A stretch of DNA of 64,000 bases, from NCBI GenBank assembly GCA_016710525.1, contig JADJVQ010000035.1:10520-74519 (forward strand). The letters are read 5' to 3'. Origin of the DNA: Burkholderiaceae bacterium. Its GTDB lineage: Bacteria > Pseudomonadota > Gammaproteobacteria > Burkholderiales > Burkholderiaceae_E. Shown piece by piece: positions 53,405 through 62,780 of the stretch. The position numbers and the translations under genes were made by a program. A model generated the notes under the pieces. It searched no databases, had not been told where the DNA came from, and saw only the letters and a list, made by a program, of their open reading frames with translations. Each line of letters opens with the position of its first letter. Position 1 is the stretch's first letter.

Positions 53405-55321
53405 GTGAACCGCCTGCTTCGCGATCTTTTTCGGTTCGACACGGTCGAGCTGAACCGGTTCGAGCGCGACGTCTCGGAGCGCGTCGTGCGGTTCAGCGCC
53501 GCGTATGCGGCCCTGGCCTGCGCACTGTTCGGCGTCGGCTACTGGATCACCGGTCTGGTCGCCTTCGTGCCGAACAACCTGCTGGTCGCGCTGCTGATGG
53601 CCATGATTGCGCTGCGCCAGCCGCTGAACCCGGTGGTGTCGATCTTCCTGATGATCAACCTGATCCTGGCCCTTCTGGCCTACGAGATGGTGATGCTGGG
53701 CGGGTTGTCGTATGCGCCGTCGGTCTGGCTGATCGTGCCCTGCGTTGCGGCGCTGCAGATCGGCATGCGCCGGCTGGGGCTCTACAGCCTCGCGATGAGC
53801 GCGCTGCTGATCCTCGCGATGCTGACAGGCGTCAAGATGGGCTGGATCGTGCCGCGCGTCGTGATGGCCGATCACGAGACCGTGATGGCGTTGTCGCTGA
53901 TCGCCTCGCAGTCGCTGGCCGTGCTGCTGGCCTTCATCATCCTGCGCGCACGCGACCGGCTGCTGGCCGAGATCCGCGAACGCAATCTGCAGCTCGCCGG
54001 TGCGCTCGCGCAGGCGCGCAGCGCCCAGATCGAGGCCGAACGGTCGCGCAACGAGGCGATGATCGCGCGCAACGAAGCGGTGAGCGCCCGCAACGAAGTG
54101 CTGGCCGCCGGGCGCTCCAAGGAGCAGTTCTTTGCCAATCTGACCCACGAGATCCGCACGCCGCTCAATGGCGTCCTGGGGGCCAGCGCGCTGCTCGAGC
54201 GCGGGCACGCGCGCGCCGACCAGCAGCCTCTCATCGCGGCGCTGAGCGCAAGCTCCCGCGACCTGGGCGAAGTGGTCGAGGCCATGCTCGATCATGCCAA
54301 GCTCAGCGTCGGGCACCTGAGCAGCGAAACGGCGCCGATGCGCGCCGCCGACGTGCTCTCGTCGGTGCGCGAACTGATGGCCGTCCGCGCGGCCGAGAAG
54401 CACCTGGCGTTTCGGGTGGAACTTGCCGGCGATGCCCCCGACTGGATCGTCAGCGATCGGGCCTGGCTGCGCCGGATCCTGATCAACCTGGTGGCCAATG
54501 CGATCAAGTTCACCGACCGCGGATCGGTCGATTTGCGGATGCGGATCGAGCCCGCCGACCCCGCGACCGGGCCGGCGTCGTGGACAGCCGGACAGGCTGC
54601 GCAACTGATTGCCGAGGTCTGCGATACCGGCATCGGAATTGCCTCCGACAAGCTCGAGTCGGTGTTCGAGCCCTTCGTGCAGGCCGACCCGTCGATCACC
54701 CGGCGCTTCGGCGGCACGGGCCTGGGGCTGACGATTTCGCGGCGACTCGCCGAACTGCTCGGCGGCTCGCTGACGGTGCGCAGTGCCGACGGCAAAGGCT
54801 CGGTGTTCACCCTGAGGGTGCCGGTCACGGTGGCCGACGCGCCGGCGGCATCGACCGCGGTGGAGCAGACGTCCGGGACGGGCGGAAGTGCCGATGCAGC
54901 TTCCGATACCGGCGCCACCGCGGCCGCGGTGCCGCGGCAGGTGCTGCTGGTCGAAGACAACGCGGTCAATCGCCTGCTGGCCAGCGAGATGCTGGTCCTG
55001 CTGGGCTGTGAGGTGACCCTCGCTGTGGATGGCTGGCAGGCGATTTCGCTGGCGGGCTCCCGGCGCTTCGACATCGTGCTGATGGATCTGCAGATGCCCG
55101 AGCTCGACGGCATCGCCGCGTCGCGCGCGATCCGGGCGCTCGAACGCGAGCAGGGGCGCCCGCCGATGCCGATCGTGGCGCTGACCGGCAATTCCGCCAG
55201 CGACTACGGCGAGGCCTGCCAGGCCGCCGGCATGAATGGATTCCTCACCAAACCGGTGGGACTCGAGGCACTGGAATCGACGCTGCGCTCGTTGGTCCGA
55301 ATGCCCGCCGCCCGCGTCTAG
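53405..55321 (+). CDS. Membrane-bound hybrid histidine kinase (HisKA-HATPase-REC)
   Basis: 638 residues from a GTG at 53405, 31 bp after tcuB; the in-frame region upstream belongs to tcuB in another frame. Five or six membrane helices (about 35-180), a coiled coil (183-240), phospho-acceptor His248 in 'NLTHEIRTPLNG', HATPase boxes 'LINLVANAIKF', 'DTGIGI' and 'GGTGLGLTIS', then a receiver domain with Asp561 in 'VLMDLQMPELDG' and 'TKPV'. The topology resembles RpfC-like sensors, but no HPt is present. The output regulator is not adjacent. The signal is unknown. Confidence 0.92.
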   Translation: MNRLLRDLFRFDTVELNRFERDVSERVVRFSAAYAALACALFGVGYWITGLVAFVPNNLLVALLMAMIALRQPLNPVVSIFLMINLILALLAYEMVMLGGLSYAPSVWLIVPCVAALQIGMRRLGLYSLAMSALLILAMLTGVKMGWIVPRVVMADHETVMALSLIASQSLAVLLAFIILRARDRLLAEIRERNLQLAGALAQARSAQIEAERSRNEAMIARNEAVSARNEVLAAGRSKEQFFANLTHEIRTPLNGVLGASALLERGHARADQQPLIAALSASSRDLGEVVEAMLDHAKLSVGHLSSETAPMRAADVLSSVRELMAVRAAEKHLAFRVELAGDAPDWIVSDRAWLRRILINLVANAIKFTDRGSVDLRMRIEPADPATGPASWTAGQAAQLIAEVCDTGIGIASDKLESVFEPFVQADPSITRRFGGTGLGLTISRRLAELLGGSLTVRSADGKGSVFTLRVPVTVADAPAASTAVEQTSGTGGSADAASDTGATAAAVPRQVLLVEDNAVNRLLASEMLVLLGCEVTLAVDGWQAISLAGSRRFDIVLMDLQMPELDGIAASRAIRALEREQGRPPMPIVALTGNSASDYGEACQAAGMNGFLTKPVGLEALESTLRSLVRMPAARV

Positions 55322-55370
55322 GCGCGCGAGTCCCCCGCCTGCGCAACACCGACATCCCGGAGACATTGCC

Positions 55371-57227
55371 TTGGAATCACTGAGCCAGATCCCCTTTCGC
55401 AAACTCGAATTCCTGCCGCGCGAGATCGACGTCGAGCGCCGTGCCGATGGGGTGATCGTGCTGCGCTCGAAGTTTGCGCTCGATCCCTACGAGCGCCACC
55501 TGCCTGCATTCCTGCGGCGCTGGGCGCGCGACACACCCGACGAGATCTGGCTGGCGCAGCGGCGCGGTCCCCAGCGCGAATGGCTGGAGGTCAGCTACGG
55601 GCAGGCACGGCAGATGGTCGACTCGGTGACCCAGGCCCTGCTCGACCTGAAAGTGCCGGACTCGCGGCCGGTGATGATCCTCAGCGCGAACTCGATCGAG
55701 CACGCGCTGATGGCGATGGCGGCCATGCAGGCCCGCCTGCCCGCCGCGCCGGTGTCGGCCGCGTATTCGCTGATGAGCCAGGATCACGGCACGCTGAAGT
55801 ATGTGTTCGAACTGCTGCAGCCGGCGGTGGTGCTCGTGCAGAACGCGCGCCAGTACGAGCGCGCACTGAGGGCGCTGGACCTGCGCGGGGTCACGCTGGT
55901 GCATGTCGACGATCCGGTCCCGGGCCTGCCGAGCATCGCCTGGTCGAGCCTGGTCGCCACGACCGCGGGGGCCGCGGTGGAGGCTTCGGTGGCCTTGATC
56001 GAGCCGCAAACCGTGGGCAAGTTCCTGCTCACGTCGGGCTCCACCGGCACGCCCAAGGCGGTGATCAACACGCAGCAGATGATGTGCGCCAACGTCACGA
56101 TGGGCCAGCAGTCGCGCCCGCGCCAGCCGGGCGACCCGCGTCCGCGGGTGCTCGACTGGATGCCCTGGAACCACACGATGGGCGGCAACGCCAGCTTCAA
56201 CGGACTGCTCGCCGATGGCGGCACGCTGTACATCGACGAAGGACGCCCGACGCCGGAGATGTTCGGCGAGTCGCTGCGCAATCTGCGCGAACTGTCGCCC
56301 ACCTACTATGCCAACGTGCCGGCCGGTTTTTCGATGCTGACCGCCGCTCTCGAGAAGGACGAGGTGCTGGCACGCGGCTTTTTCAAGGACCTGCAAATCC
56401 TGGGATACGGTGGCGCCACGCTGCCCGACGACCTGTATGTGCGCATGCAGCGCCTGGCGGTGAAGTACACCGGCACCCGCATCGTCTTCTTCACCGGCTG
56501 GGGGGCGACCGAAACCGCGCCGACCGCAACGGCCACCTACTGGGCCACCGAGCGGGTCGGACTGATCGGCCTGCCGTTTCCGGGCATCGAACTGAAGATG
56601 GTGCCCAATGGCGCGAAGTACGAACTGCGCCTGCGCGGGGTGACCGTGATGCCCGGCTACTTCAAGCGCCCGGATCTGACCGCGGCGGCGTTCGATGAAG
56701 AGGGCTTCTACAAGATCGGCGATGCCGGGGTGTTCGTCGATCCGGACGATCCCACGCAGGGGCTGATCTTCGGCGGCCGGGTGGTCGAGGACTTCAAGCT
56801 GAACACCGGCACGTTCGTGCACGTGGGTTCGCTGCGGGTGGCGGCGGTGGCGGCGGCCTCGCCGGTGCTCCAGGATGCCGTGGTGACCGGTCATGACCGC
56901 GCGTGGGTCGGACTGCTGGCCTGGCCCAGTCTGGTGGGCTGCCGCCAGCTGATCGGCGATGCGGCGGCGAGCCTCGAACAGGCGATCGCCGACGATCGCG
57001 TGCGGGCGCGGATCGTCGAGGGCCTGGCCGCCCACAACGCGGCGTTTCCCGGCTCGAGCATGCGCATCCGTGCGGTGCTGCTGATGGCCGAGCCGCCATC
57101 GATCGACGGCCGGGAACTCACCGACAAAGGCTACATCAACCAGCGCGTGACGATCGAGCGCCGCGCCGCGCTGGTCGAGCGACTCTATGCCGACCCGGTG
57201 GCCACCGACGTCATCCGGATCGACTGA
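55371..57227 (+). CDS. fcs: Feruloyl-CoA synthase-like acyl-CoA ligase
   Basis: 618 residues. The likely start is TTG at 55371 with GGAG 8 bp upstream, since no ATG fits. ANL-superfamily motifs: 'LLTSGSTGTPKAVINTQ' (P-loop), 'GWGATETAPTAT' (A5), 'YKIGDAGVF' (A7), and a final 'LTDKGYINQR' with the A10 lysine. The family match, from 'YGQARQMVDSVTQALLDL' to 'LSANSIEHALMAMAAM', is to feruloyl-CoA synthetases. It would activate a hydroxycinnamate or related acid. The hydratase-lyase partner (ech) and vanillin dehydrogenase are not in the window. Confidence 0.82.
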   Translation: MESLSQIPFRKLEFLPREIDVERRADGVIVLRSKFALDPYERHLPAFLRRWARDTPDEIWLAQRRGPQREWLEVSYGQARQMVDSVTQALLDLKVPDSRPVMILSANSIEHALMAMAAMQARLPAAPVSAAYSLMSQDHGTLKYVFELLQPAVVLVQNARQYERALRALDLRGVTLVHVDDPVPGLPSIAWSSLVATTAGAAVEASVALIEPQTVGKFLLTSGSTGTPKAVINTQQMMCANVTMGQQSRPRQPGDPRPRVLDWMPWNHTMGGNASFNGLLADGGTLYIDEGRPTPEMFGESLRNLRELSPTYYANVPAGFSMLTAALEKDEVLARGFFKDLQILGYGGATLPDDLYVRMQRLAVKYTGTRIVFFTGWGATETAPTATATYWATERVGLIGLPFPGIELKMVPNGAKYELRLRGVTVMPGYFKRPDLTAAAFDEEGFYKIGDAGVFVDPDDPTQGLIFGGRVVEDFKLNTGTFVHVGSLRVAAVAAASPVLQDAVVTGHDRAWVGLLAWPSLVGCRQLIGDAAASLEQAIADDRVRARIVEGLAAHNAAFPGSSMRIRAVLLMAEPPSIDGRELTDKGYINQRVTIERRAALVERLYADPVATDVIRID

Positions 57228-57392
57228 ACGGGGGTGCCGGGCGCTGGCCTGGCGGCTCGTCGCGGCGCCGCGGGCGTGTCATGTCACCGGATTCAACCTT
57301 CCGGGATGGCGCGCGGTGATATCGTGCCCGCCGGTGCCTTCTGCCGTTTTCCGGATCCCCGGTGGCGAGGCACCGCACGCCAGGACCCCGCC

Positions 57393-57887
57393 ATGACTAA
57401 TTTCGCCCGGATGCTGCTCGCCATCGTGTGCTGCGCAATGGCGCTCGCAGGCTGCGATCAGGTCGCACAGACCGAATTGAAGGTGGGCGAATCGACCGCT
57501 GACGATGTCCGCCGCCTGATGGGCAAGCCGGACATGGTCTGGGCCGAAAACGACGGCCGCGAGTTCCTCGACTACCCGCGTGCCCCCAATGGCCATGTCA
57601 CCTATCGGGTCGAGATCGGCCCCGACGGTCGTTATCGGGGCATGCGCAACCTGCTGGTCGACGAGCGGTTTCGTCAGGTCAATGCCGGAATGACCCGCGA
57701 CGACGTCTATCAGCTGCTGGGCAAGCCCACCGAAAAGACGCCGTTCCCGCTCAAGAACGAAGAAGTCTGGAGCTGGCGCCACCAGGCCGACGGCCAGACC
57801 GTCGCACTGTTCAACATCCACCTCGATCCGGATGGCCGGGTGAAAACGACCAGCCAGTCGATGGATCTGCGCAACCAGGGCGGATAG
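57393..57887 (+). CDS. Outer-membrane lipoprotein with SmpA/OmlA (BamE-like) domains
   Basis: 164 residues from the ATG at 57393. Lipobox LAGC (Cys21). Two BamE-like units: 'LKVGESTADDVRRLMGKPDMVW' (split) and 'VNAGMTRDDVYQLLGKPTEK', each an alpha-alpha followed by beta strands. Single-domain BamE helps the Bam complex; the tandem form is a separate betaproteobacterial lipoprotein group of unclear function. It probably sits in the outer membrane, facing the periplasm. Convergent with the cytochrome gene, 7 bp apart. Confidence 0.85.
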   Translation: MTNFARMLLAIVCCAMALAGCDQVAQTELKVGESTADDVRRLMGKPDMVWAENDGREFLDYPRAPNGHVTYRVEIGPDGRYRGMRNLLVDERFRQVNAGMTRDDVYQLLGKPTEKTPFPLKNEEVWSWRHQADGQTVALFNIHLDPDGRVKTTSQSMDLRNQGG

Positions 57888-57894
57888 CGGCCCG

Positions 57895-59880
57895 TCATGG
57901 GCGGCGCGCCTTCTGAACCTGCGGGGCGCTGACTGGCGCCGCGCCGTGGCCCCAGGCGCTGCGCACATGGCTGAGCACGGCGGCAATCGCGTCATCGTCC
58001 AGCTGGTGACCGAAAGGCGGCATGCCGAAGGGGCGCGGGTTGCCGGCCGTCGATGGCGCAAAGCCGCCGGCCAGCACGATGGCGATCAGGTTCTGCGGCG
58101 AGTCCATCGTGACGACGCGGTTGCCGGCCAGCCGCGGATAAACGCCGGGCCGGCCTTCGCCCTGCTCGCCATGGCAGTCGGCGCAATGGCGCCGATACAG
58201 AGTCGCGCCGATCGGGTTCGGCGCTGAGGCGCCGCTCGCGCCGCCGCTGCGCGCCGTGTGCTGGGGCAACTCCTTCAGGTAGGTCGCCATGGCCCGCAGG
58301 TCGCTGTCATCGAGGTACTGGGTGCTCCGGTAGACCACTTCGGCCATCGGCCCGACCACCGTCGCCCCAGGGGACTGGCCGGTCCGCAGCAGCCGAACGA
58401 TGTCGTCGATCGGCCAGTCGGCCACGCCGGCCTCGCGCGAGCTGGCCAGCGACGGGGCGTACCAGTGGCGCATCGGCACCGGGCCGCCACCCAGTTCCTC
58501 GCCGCGCCGGGTGGCCCCGAAGAGGTTCCGGTCGGCATGGCAGGCCTCACAGTGGCCCAGGCCGCGCACCAGGTAGGCCCCTCGATTCCAGGCCGCGGAG
58601 CGAGACGGGTCCTCGGGCAGCCGGCCCGGTGTGAAGAACAGGGTGCGCCAGGCGGACAATGCCCACTGCGTGCCGAACGGGAACCGCAGCGTATGCGCCC
58701 GATTGGCCCGGGTCACCGCGGGCAGGCTGCGCAAGTAGGCCAGGATGGCGTCGCTGTCGGCCCGGCCGATGCGGGTGTAGTTCGGGTAGGGAAAGGTCGG
58801 GTAGAGCAGATGCCCGTCGCGCGAGCGCCCTTCATGCATGGCCCGCCAGAAGTCGTCGGCGGACCAGGAGCCGATGCCGGTGGCCGGGTCGGGTGTCAGA
58901 TTGCTGCTGTAGACCACCCCGAATGGCGTGTCGATCGCGCGGCCCCCCGCGAAAGGGGCCGAGTCCGGCGCGGTATGGCAGGCGCTGCAGCTGCCGGCCC
59001 GCGCCAGGTATTCGCCGCGGGCCGCGAGGGATCCGGGTGGGGGTGCGCTCGTCCGTGTCGCGGCGGCGGCCGGCGCGGCTGCCGGTGTACCGGAGTCGGA
59101 CGCTTGCGCCGTTCCCGGCGCGGGGATCGACCCGCAGGCCACCGGCGGCGGCGCGATGGCGGCTGCCGCCCTGGTGTCCCGGGGGAGCGGCTGCGAGGCG
59201 AGCCAGGTCGAAACCGCGGCGACGTCTTCCGGTGTCAGGCGCTGCGCGACCTCGGCCATGCAGTCGGGCCGCGCCGCGCGGCGCTGGCCGGCCTTCCAGG
59301 CGCCCAGCTGGCCGTTGAGATAGTCGCGCGGCAGGCCCAGCAGGCCGGGCACTGCCGGCTGGACTCCCGTGAGCGCCGCGCCATGGCAGCGGCTGCAGGC
59401 GGCAATGCCGCGGGCTGGATCGCCCCGCAGGGCGAGCGCCTCGCCCCGCTGCAGCAATGCCGGGTTCGCGCCGCTGACCTGAGGTGGCGGGTAGGGCAGG
59501 TCGAGGCCGGCGAAATGGCCGGCGATCTCCCGCAGGTAGTCATCGTTCAGGTTTTCGAGCAGGCCCGTCATCAGCGGGTAGTGGCGGCGTCCTTCGCGAA
59601 ACCCGACCAGCTGGTTGTACAGATAGCCGGCCGGCTTGCCCGCGATGCGCGGCAGATAGCCCTGGTTGCTGGCACGGCCTTCCTTGCCGTGGCAGGCGGT
59701 GCAGGCACGCACGCGTTCGGCCAGGGTGTCGGGCGCTGAACGTGCCGATGTCTGGGCGGCGGCTGAGGCCGCGACGGCCGCGATCGGCAGGAAGGCCAGC
59801 GCGGCGGACAGGACGAACCACCCCGGAACAGCGGACCGTGCCGAGGACGATGAACAGACGCTTCGTATCGTGGTCGTCAA
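57895..59880 (-). CDS. Five-haem c-type cytochrome (c4-like diheme plus triheme fusion)
   Basis: 661 residues with a signal peptide (about 20-43). Five CXXCH sites: Cys60-His64, Cys162-His166, Cys298-His302, Cys444-His448, Cys566-His570. The first two lie in a cytochrome c4/c553-like pair. An Ala/Pro-rich linker (235-285) joins it to a three-haem part resembling the cytochrome subunit of membrane alcohol/aldehyde dehydrogenases ('RGEYLARAGSCSACHTAP', 'FPYPNYTRIGRADSDAILAYLRSLP', partly quoted). It would carry electrons in the periplasm from a dehydrogenase not encoded here. A very unusual domain sum. Confidence 0.88.
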   Translation of the reverse strand: MTTTIRSVCSSSSARSAVPGWFVLSAALAFLPIAAVAASAAAQTSARSAPDTLAERVRACTACHGKEGRASNQGYLPRIAGKPAGYLYNQLVGFREGRRHYPLMTGLLENLNDDYLREIAGHFAGLDLPYPPPQVSGANPALLQRGEALALRGDPARGIAACSRCHGAALTGVQPAVPGLLGLPRDYLNGQLGAWKAGQRRAARPDCMAEVAQRLTPEDVAAVSTWLASQPLPRDTRAAAAIAPPPVACGSIPAPGTAQASDSGTPAAAPAAAATRTSAPPPGSLAARGEYLARAGSCSACHTAPDSAPFAGGRAIDTPFGVVYSSNLTPDPATGIGSWSADDFWRAMHEGRSRDGHLLYPTFPYPNYTRIGRADSDAILAYLRSLPAVTRANRAHTLRFPFGTQWALSAWRTLFFTPGRLPEDPSRSAAWNRGAYLVRGLGHCEACHADRNLFGATRRGEELGGGPVPMRHWYAPSLASSREAGVADWPIDDIVRLLRTGQSPGATVVGPMAEVVYRSTQYLDDSDLRAMATYLKELPQHTARSGGASGASAPNPIGATLYRRHCADCHGEQGEGRPGVYPRLAGNRVVTMDSPQNLIAIVLAGGFAPSTAGNPRPFGMPPFGHQLDDDAIAAVLSHVRSAWGHGAAPVSAPQVQKARRP

Positions 59881-59952
59881 CCGATCGTTCCTTCCGCGCG
59901 TTCTTGACCCACGCAGACATGCAGTCTGTGATTACTTCTCAGGATCTCTGAC

Positions 59953-60243
59953 ATGAAAAAAACTCTCCTCGCCGCTGCCCTGATCGCCCTGTCGGGCGCC
60001 GCTTTCGCCCAGGCGACCGCCACTCCGGCCGCTCCGGCCGCCGCCCCCGCCGCTGCTGCGCCCAAGATGGCTGCTCCGGCTGCTGCGCCGATGAAGGCCG
60101 ACGCGCCCAAGGCCACCAAGGCCAAGGCCAAGAAAGCCACCAAGAAAGCGGCCAAGCCGGCTGCCGCCGCCGCTCCTGCTGCTGCCCCCGCTGCGGCTGC
60201 TCCCGCCGCTGCCGCCAAGCCGGCCGCTGCGCCCACCAAATAA
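59953..60243 (+). CDS. Small exported Ala/Pro/Lys-rich protein
   Basis: 96 residues. A clean signal peptide (MKKTLLAAALIALSGAAFA, cleaved before QATA) precedes about 77 residues made almost only of Ala, Pro and Lys, with a central basic block around 'KATKAKAKKATKKAAKP' that resembles histone H1 tails. Start ATG with a nearby purine-rich site. Strong stand-alone terminator downstream. The mature chain has no predicted fold. Similar short proteins are common in Burkholderiales genomes; function unknown. Codon use (GCC/GCT) is like the genome. Confidence 0.8.
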   Translation: MKKTLLAAALIALSGAAFAQATATPAAPAAAPAAAAPKMAAPAAAPMKADAPKATKAKAKKATKKAAKPAAAAAPAAAPAAAAPAAAAKPAAAPTK

Positions 60244-60266
60244 TTTATCGCGGTCGCTGTTCCGCG

Positions 60267-60309
60267 ACAGCGGGGGCTCCGGTCACGGAGTGCCCCGCTG
60301 TTTTTTTTT
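60267..60309 (+). terminator. Rho-independent terminator
   Basis: A long stem (ACAGCGGGGgCTCCG paired with CGGAGtGCCCCGCTGT, one mismatch), a 4-nt loop and nine consecutive Ts at 60301-60309. It is the clearest intrinsic terminator in the window, 23 bp after the Ala/Lys-rich gene. Such a strong site for a 96-residue gene suggests high transcription. Confidence 0.93.
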
Positions 60310-60492
60310 CGTACAGGCAGTGGCCGTGCAGTCTGCGCCCTGGCAATGGCGCGTCTGCCGCCGTCCTGGGCTGCGAGGCCCATGCGCCCCCCGAATCCGA
60401 TCCGCTTCACGTGCCTGGTCCTTGGTCCATTCTGCAAAAGCGTGCATCTTAGAGGCATCGTCAACGCAGCATCGAAACCAGGGGGCAACGAC

Positions 60493-62103
60493 ATGGCACG
60501 AGGAATGGTCAGCGCAGCACAGCCGGAGGCGGTGGAGGCGGGGCTCGACGTCCTGCGCGCCGGCGGCAACGTGGTCGATGCCGCCATCGGCGCGGCGCTG
60601 GTCCAGACTGCGGTCGATCCGCAGATGTGCGGCGTTGCCGGTTTCGGCTCCATGCATATCCACCTGCCCGCGCAGGGCGTCCACACCTTCATCGATTTCC
60701 ACGGACGGGCGCCACTGGCCACGCGGCCCGACATGTGGAGCGACCGGATCCTGGGCGAATGCGACGACGGATTCGGCTTCCTGCTGCGCGACCAGGTCAA
60801 TGAGGTCGGCTATCAGTCGATGACCACCCCGCTCAGCATCAAGGCCTTCGACGAAGCGCTGCGCCGCTTCGGCACCCGGTCGCTGGCACAGCTGATCGGA
60901 CCCGCCGTGGCCTATTGCGAAGAGGGCTTCGCGGTGCGCCCGCGGGTCCATGAGTTCTGGATGCAGCCGGCCATCTGCGGGCGGATCGAGCGGATCCGTG
61001 TGCTCAAGGATCACCCCGCCACCGCCAGGATCTATACCAAGCCGGACGGTTCGGTCTACAAGGTGGGCGAGATCCTGCGCAATCCCGACATGGGGCGCAC
61101 TTATCGGCGCCTTGCCGAGCATGGGGTCGACGATTTTTATCAAGGCCAGATCGCGCGTCAGATCGCTGACGACATGGCGGCCCACGGCGGTCTGCTGACG
61201 GCACAAGATCTCGCCACCTGCGCCACCGAGTCTGCGCAGCCGCTGTTCACCACCTACCGCGGCCTGAAGGTGGCCACCAACCCGCCGCCGGGCGGCGGCC
61301 TGATGATCGTGCTGATGCTCAACATCCTCGAGCACTTCGACCTGGCGGCGATGGGCCACAATTCTCCCGACTACATCGCGGTGGTGTCCGAGGCGATGAA
61401 GATCGCCACCGTCGACAAGGATGCGCGGATCGGCGATCCGCGCTTCGTCGACGTGCCGCTGGCCGAACTGTGCTCGAAGGCGTACGCCGCCCGCATGGCC
61501 GATCGCATTCGCAGCGGCGTGAAGACCGAGGTGCCGCGCCTGAATACCGGCGGCAAGGAGAGCCGCGAGACCACCCATGTGTGCGTCGCCGACGAAACCG
61601 GCGCCTGCGTGTCGCTGACGCACTCGCTGGGCTCGTCGTCGGGTGTGGTCACCGAGGGCCTGGGCTTCATGTACAACAACTGCATGATGGTGTTCGATCC
61701 GCGTCCCGGCCGCACCGGGTCGCTGGCGCCGAACAAGGCGCGGTTCTCGGCCATGTCGCCGACCATCGTGTTTCGGGACGACAAGCCGTTCTTCGTCGTC
61801 GGCGCCCCCGGCGGCACCACGATCACGATGGGCAACCTGCAGGCGATCCTGAACGCGGTCGACTTCGGCATGAGCGCGCACGAGGCGGTCAGCGCGCCGC
61901 GCTTTTGCACCACCTCCAACACGATCGAGGTCACCAACCGCATCCTGCGCTCGACGCAGGCGGTGCTCCAGGCGCGCGGCTACCCGGTGCAGCGTCATCC
62001 GTTCAGCTACATGTCGCCGCTGGTGCATGCGCTGCGGATGGTCGATGGAAGACTCGATGGTGGCGCCGACCCTGCCGGCGATGGCATGGCAATGGCGACC
62101 TGA
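60493..62103 (+). CDS. Gamma-glutamyltransferase-family Ntn hydrolase, no signal peptide
   Basis: 536 residues. The ATG at 60493 (GGGGG purine site 6 bp before) was chosen; a longer open frame upstream passes through the terminator. GGT features: 'AAQPEAVEAGLDVLRAGGNVVDAA', 'NPPPGGGLMIVLMLN' and the autoprocessing site 'ETTHVCVADETG' with nucleophile Thr360, then 'APGGTTITMGNLQAILN'. Unlike classical periplasmic GGT it lacks an export signal, as do cytosolic family members acting on other gamma-glutamyl or acyl amides. Substrate is open. Confidence 0.9.
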   Translation: MARGMVSAAQPEAVEAGLDVLRAGGNVVDAAIGAALVQTAVDPQMCGVAGFGSMHIHLPAQGVHTFIDFHGRAPLATRPDMWSDRILGECDDGFGFLLRDQVNEVGYQSMTTPLSIKAFDEALRRFGTRSLAQLIGPAVAYCEEGFAVRPRVHEFWMQPAICGRIERIRVLKDHPATARIYTKPDGSVYKVGEILRNPDMGRTYRRLAEHGVDDFYQGQIARQIADDMAAHGGLLTAQDLATCATESAQPLFTTYRGLKVATNPPPGGGLMIVLMLNILEHFDLAAMGHNSPDYIAVVSEAMKIATVDKDARIGDPRFVDVPLAELCSKAYAARMADRIRSGVKTEVPRLNTGGKESRETTHVCVADETGACVSLTHSLGSSSGVVTEGLGFMYNNCMMVFDPRPGRTGSLAPNKARFSAMSPTIVFRDDKPFFVVGAPGGTTITMGNLQAILNAVDFGMSAHEAVSAPRFCTTSNTIEVTNRILRSTQAVLQARGYPVQRHPFSYMSPLVHALRMVDGRLDGGADPAGDGMAMAT

Positions 62104-62128
62104 GGTCGACCGCAGTAGCATCGCGCTC

Positions 62129-62755
62129 ATGACCCTCGAACTCTGGCTGGCCTTCGTGGCCGCATCCGCGGTCCTGCTCGTCATTCCAGGACCGACCATC
62201 CTCACCGTCATCAGCTACTCGATGGCTCACGGGCGGCGCGCCAACGTGCCGCTGGTCGCGGCGGTGGCACTGGGTGATTCGACCGCTCTTGCCTTGTCGC
62301 TGGTCGGCCTGGGCACGCTGCTGGCGGCCTCGGCCTTCTGGTTCACCGCGGTGAAGTGGGCCGGCGGGCTGTACCTGCTGTATCTGGGCATCAAGCTGCT
62401 GCGTGCCGGCATCGCGCCGGCGCAGTGGGCGGCGCCTGCCGCGCCTGGCTCGCGCTGGCGGCTGTTCGCCAACACCTGGCTGGTGACGGCGCTCAACCCG
62501 AAGGGCATCGTGTTCTTCATCGCCTTCCTGCCGCAGTTTCTGAAACCCGGCGCCGAGGTCGCGCCGCAGCTGTGGGTGCTGGCGATCACCTTCGTGGTGA
62601 TGGCCACGCTGAACGCGACGCTTTACGCGGTATTCGCCGCGTCGGCGCGCCAGCTGCTTGCTTCGCCACGCGCGTTTCGGCGCTTCAACCTGCTGGGCGG
62701 TTCGTTGCTGTCGGCCGCGGGCCTCTGGGCCCTGCTGGCGCGGCGCCCCGGCTGA
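62129..62755 (+). CDS. LysE/RhtB-family amino-acid exporter
   Basis: 208 residues with about six membrane helices. The N-terminal 'VLLVIPGPTILTVISYSMAHGRR' (quoted in part) is the LysE/RhtB signature, followed by 'KWAGGLYLLYLGIKLLRAG' and 'NPKGIVFFIAFLPQF'. It exports amino acids (threonine, homoserine or lysine type) using the proton gradient. 25 bp after the GGT gene, so probably in one operon: an amino acid released by the hydrolase could be exported. Confidence 0.92.
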   Translation: MTLELWLAFVAASAVLLVIPGPTILTVISYSMAHGRRANVPLVAAVALGDSTALALSLVGLGTLLAASAFWFTAVKWAGGLYLLYLGIKLLRAGIAPAQWAAPAAPGSRWRLFANTWLVTALNPKGIVFFIAFLPQFLKPGAEVAPQLWVLAITFVVMATLNATLYAVFAASARQLLASPRAFRRFNLLGGSLLSAAGLWALLARRPG

Positions 62756-62780
62756 ACAGCGCTTCGGCCGGACCCCGCTC

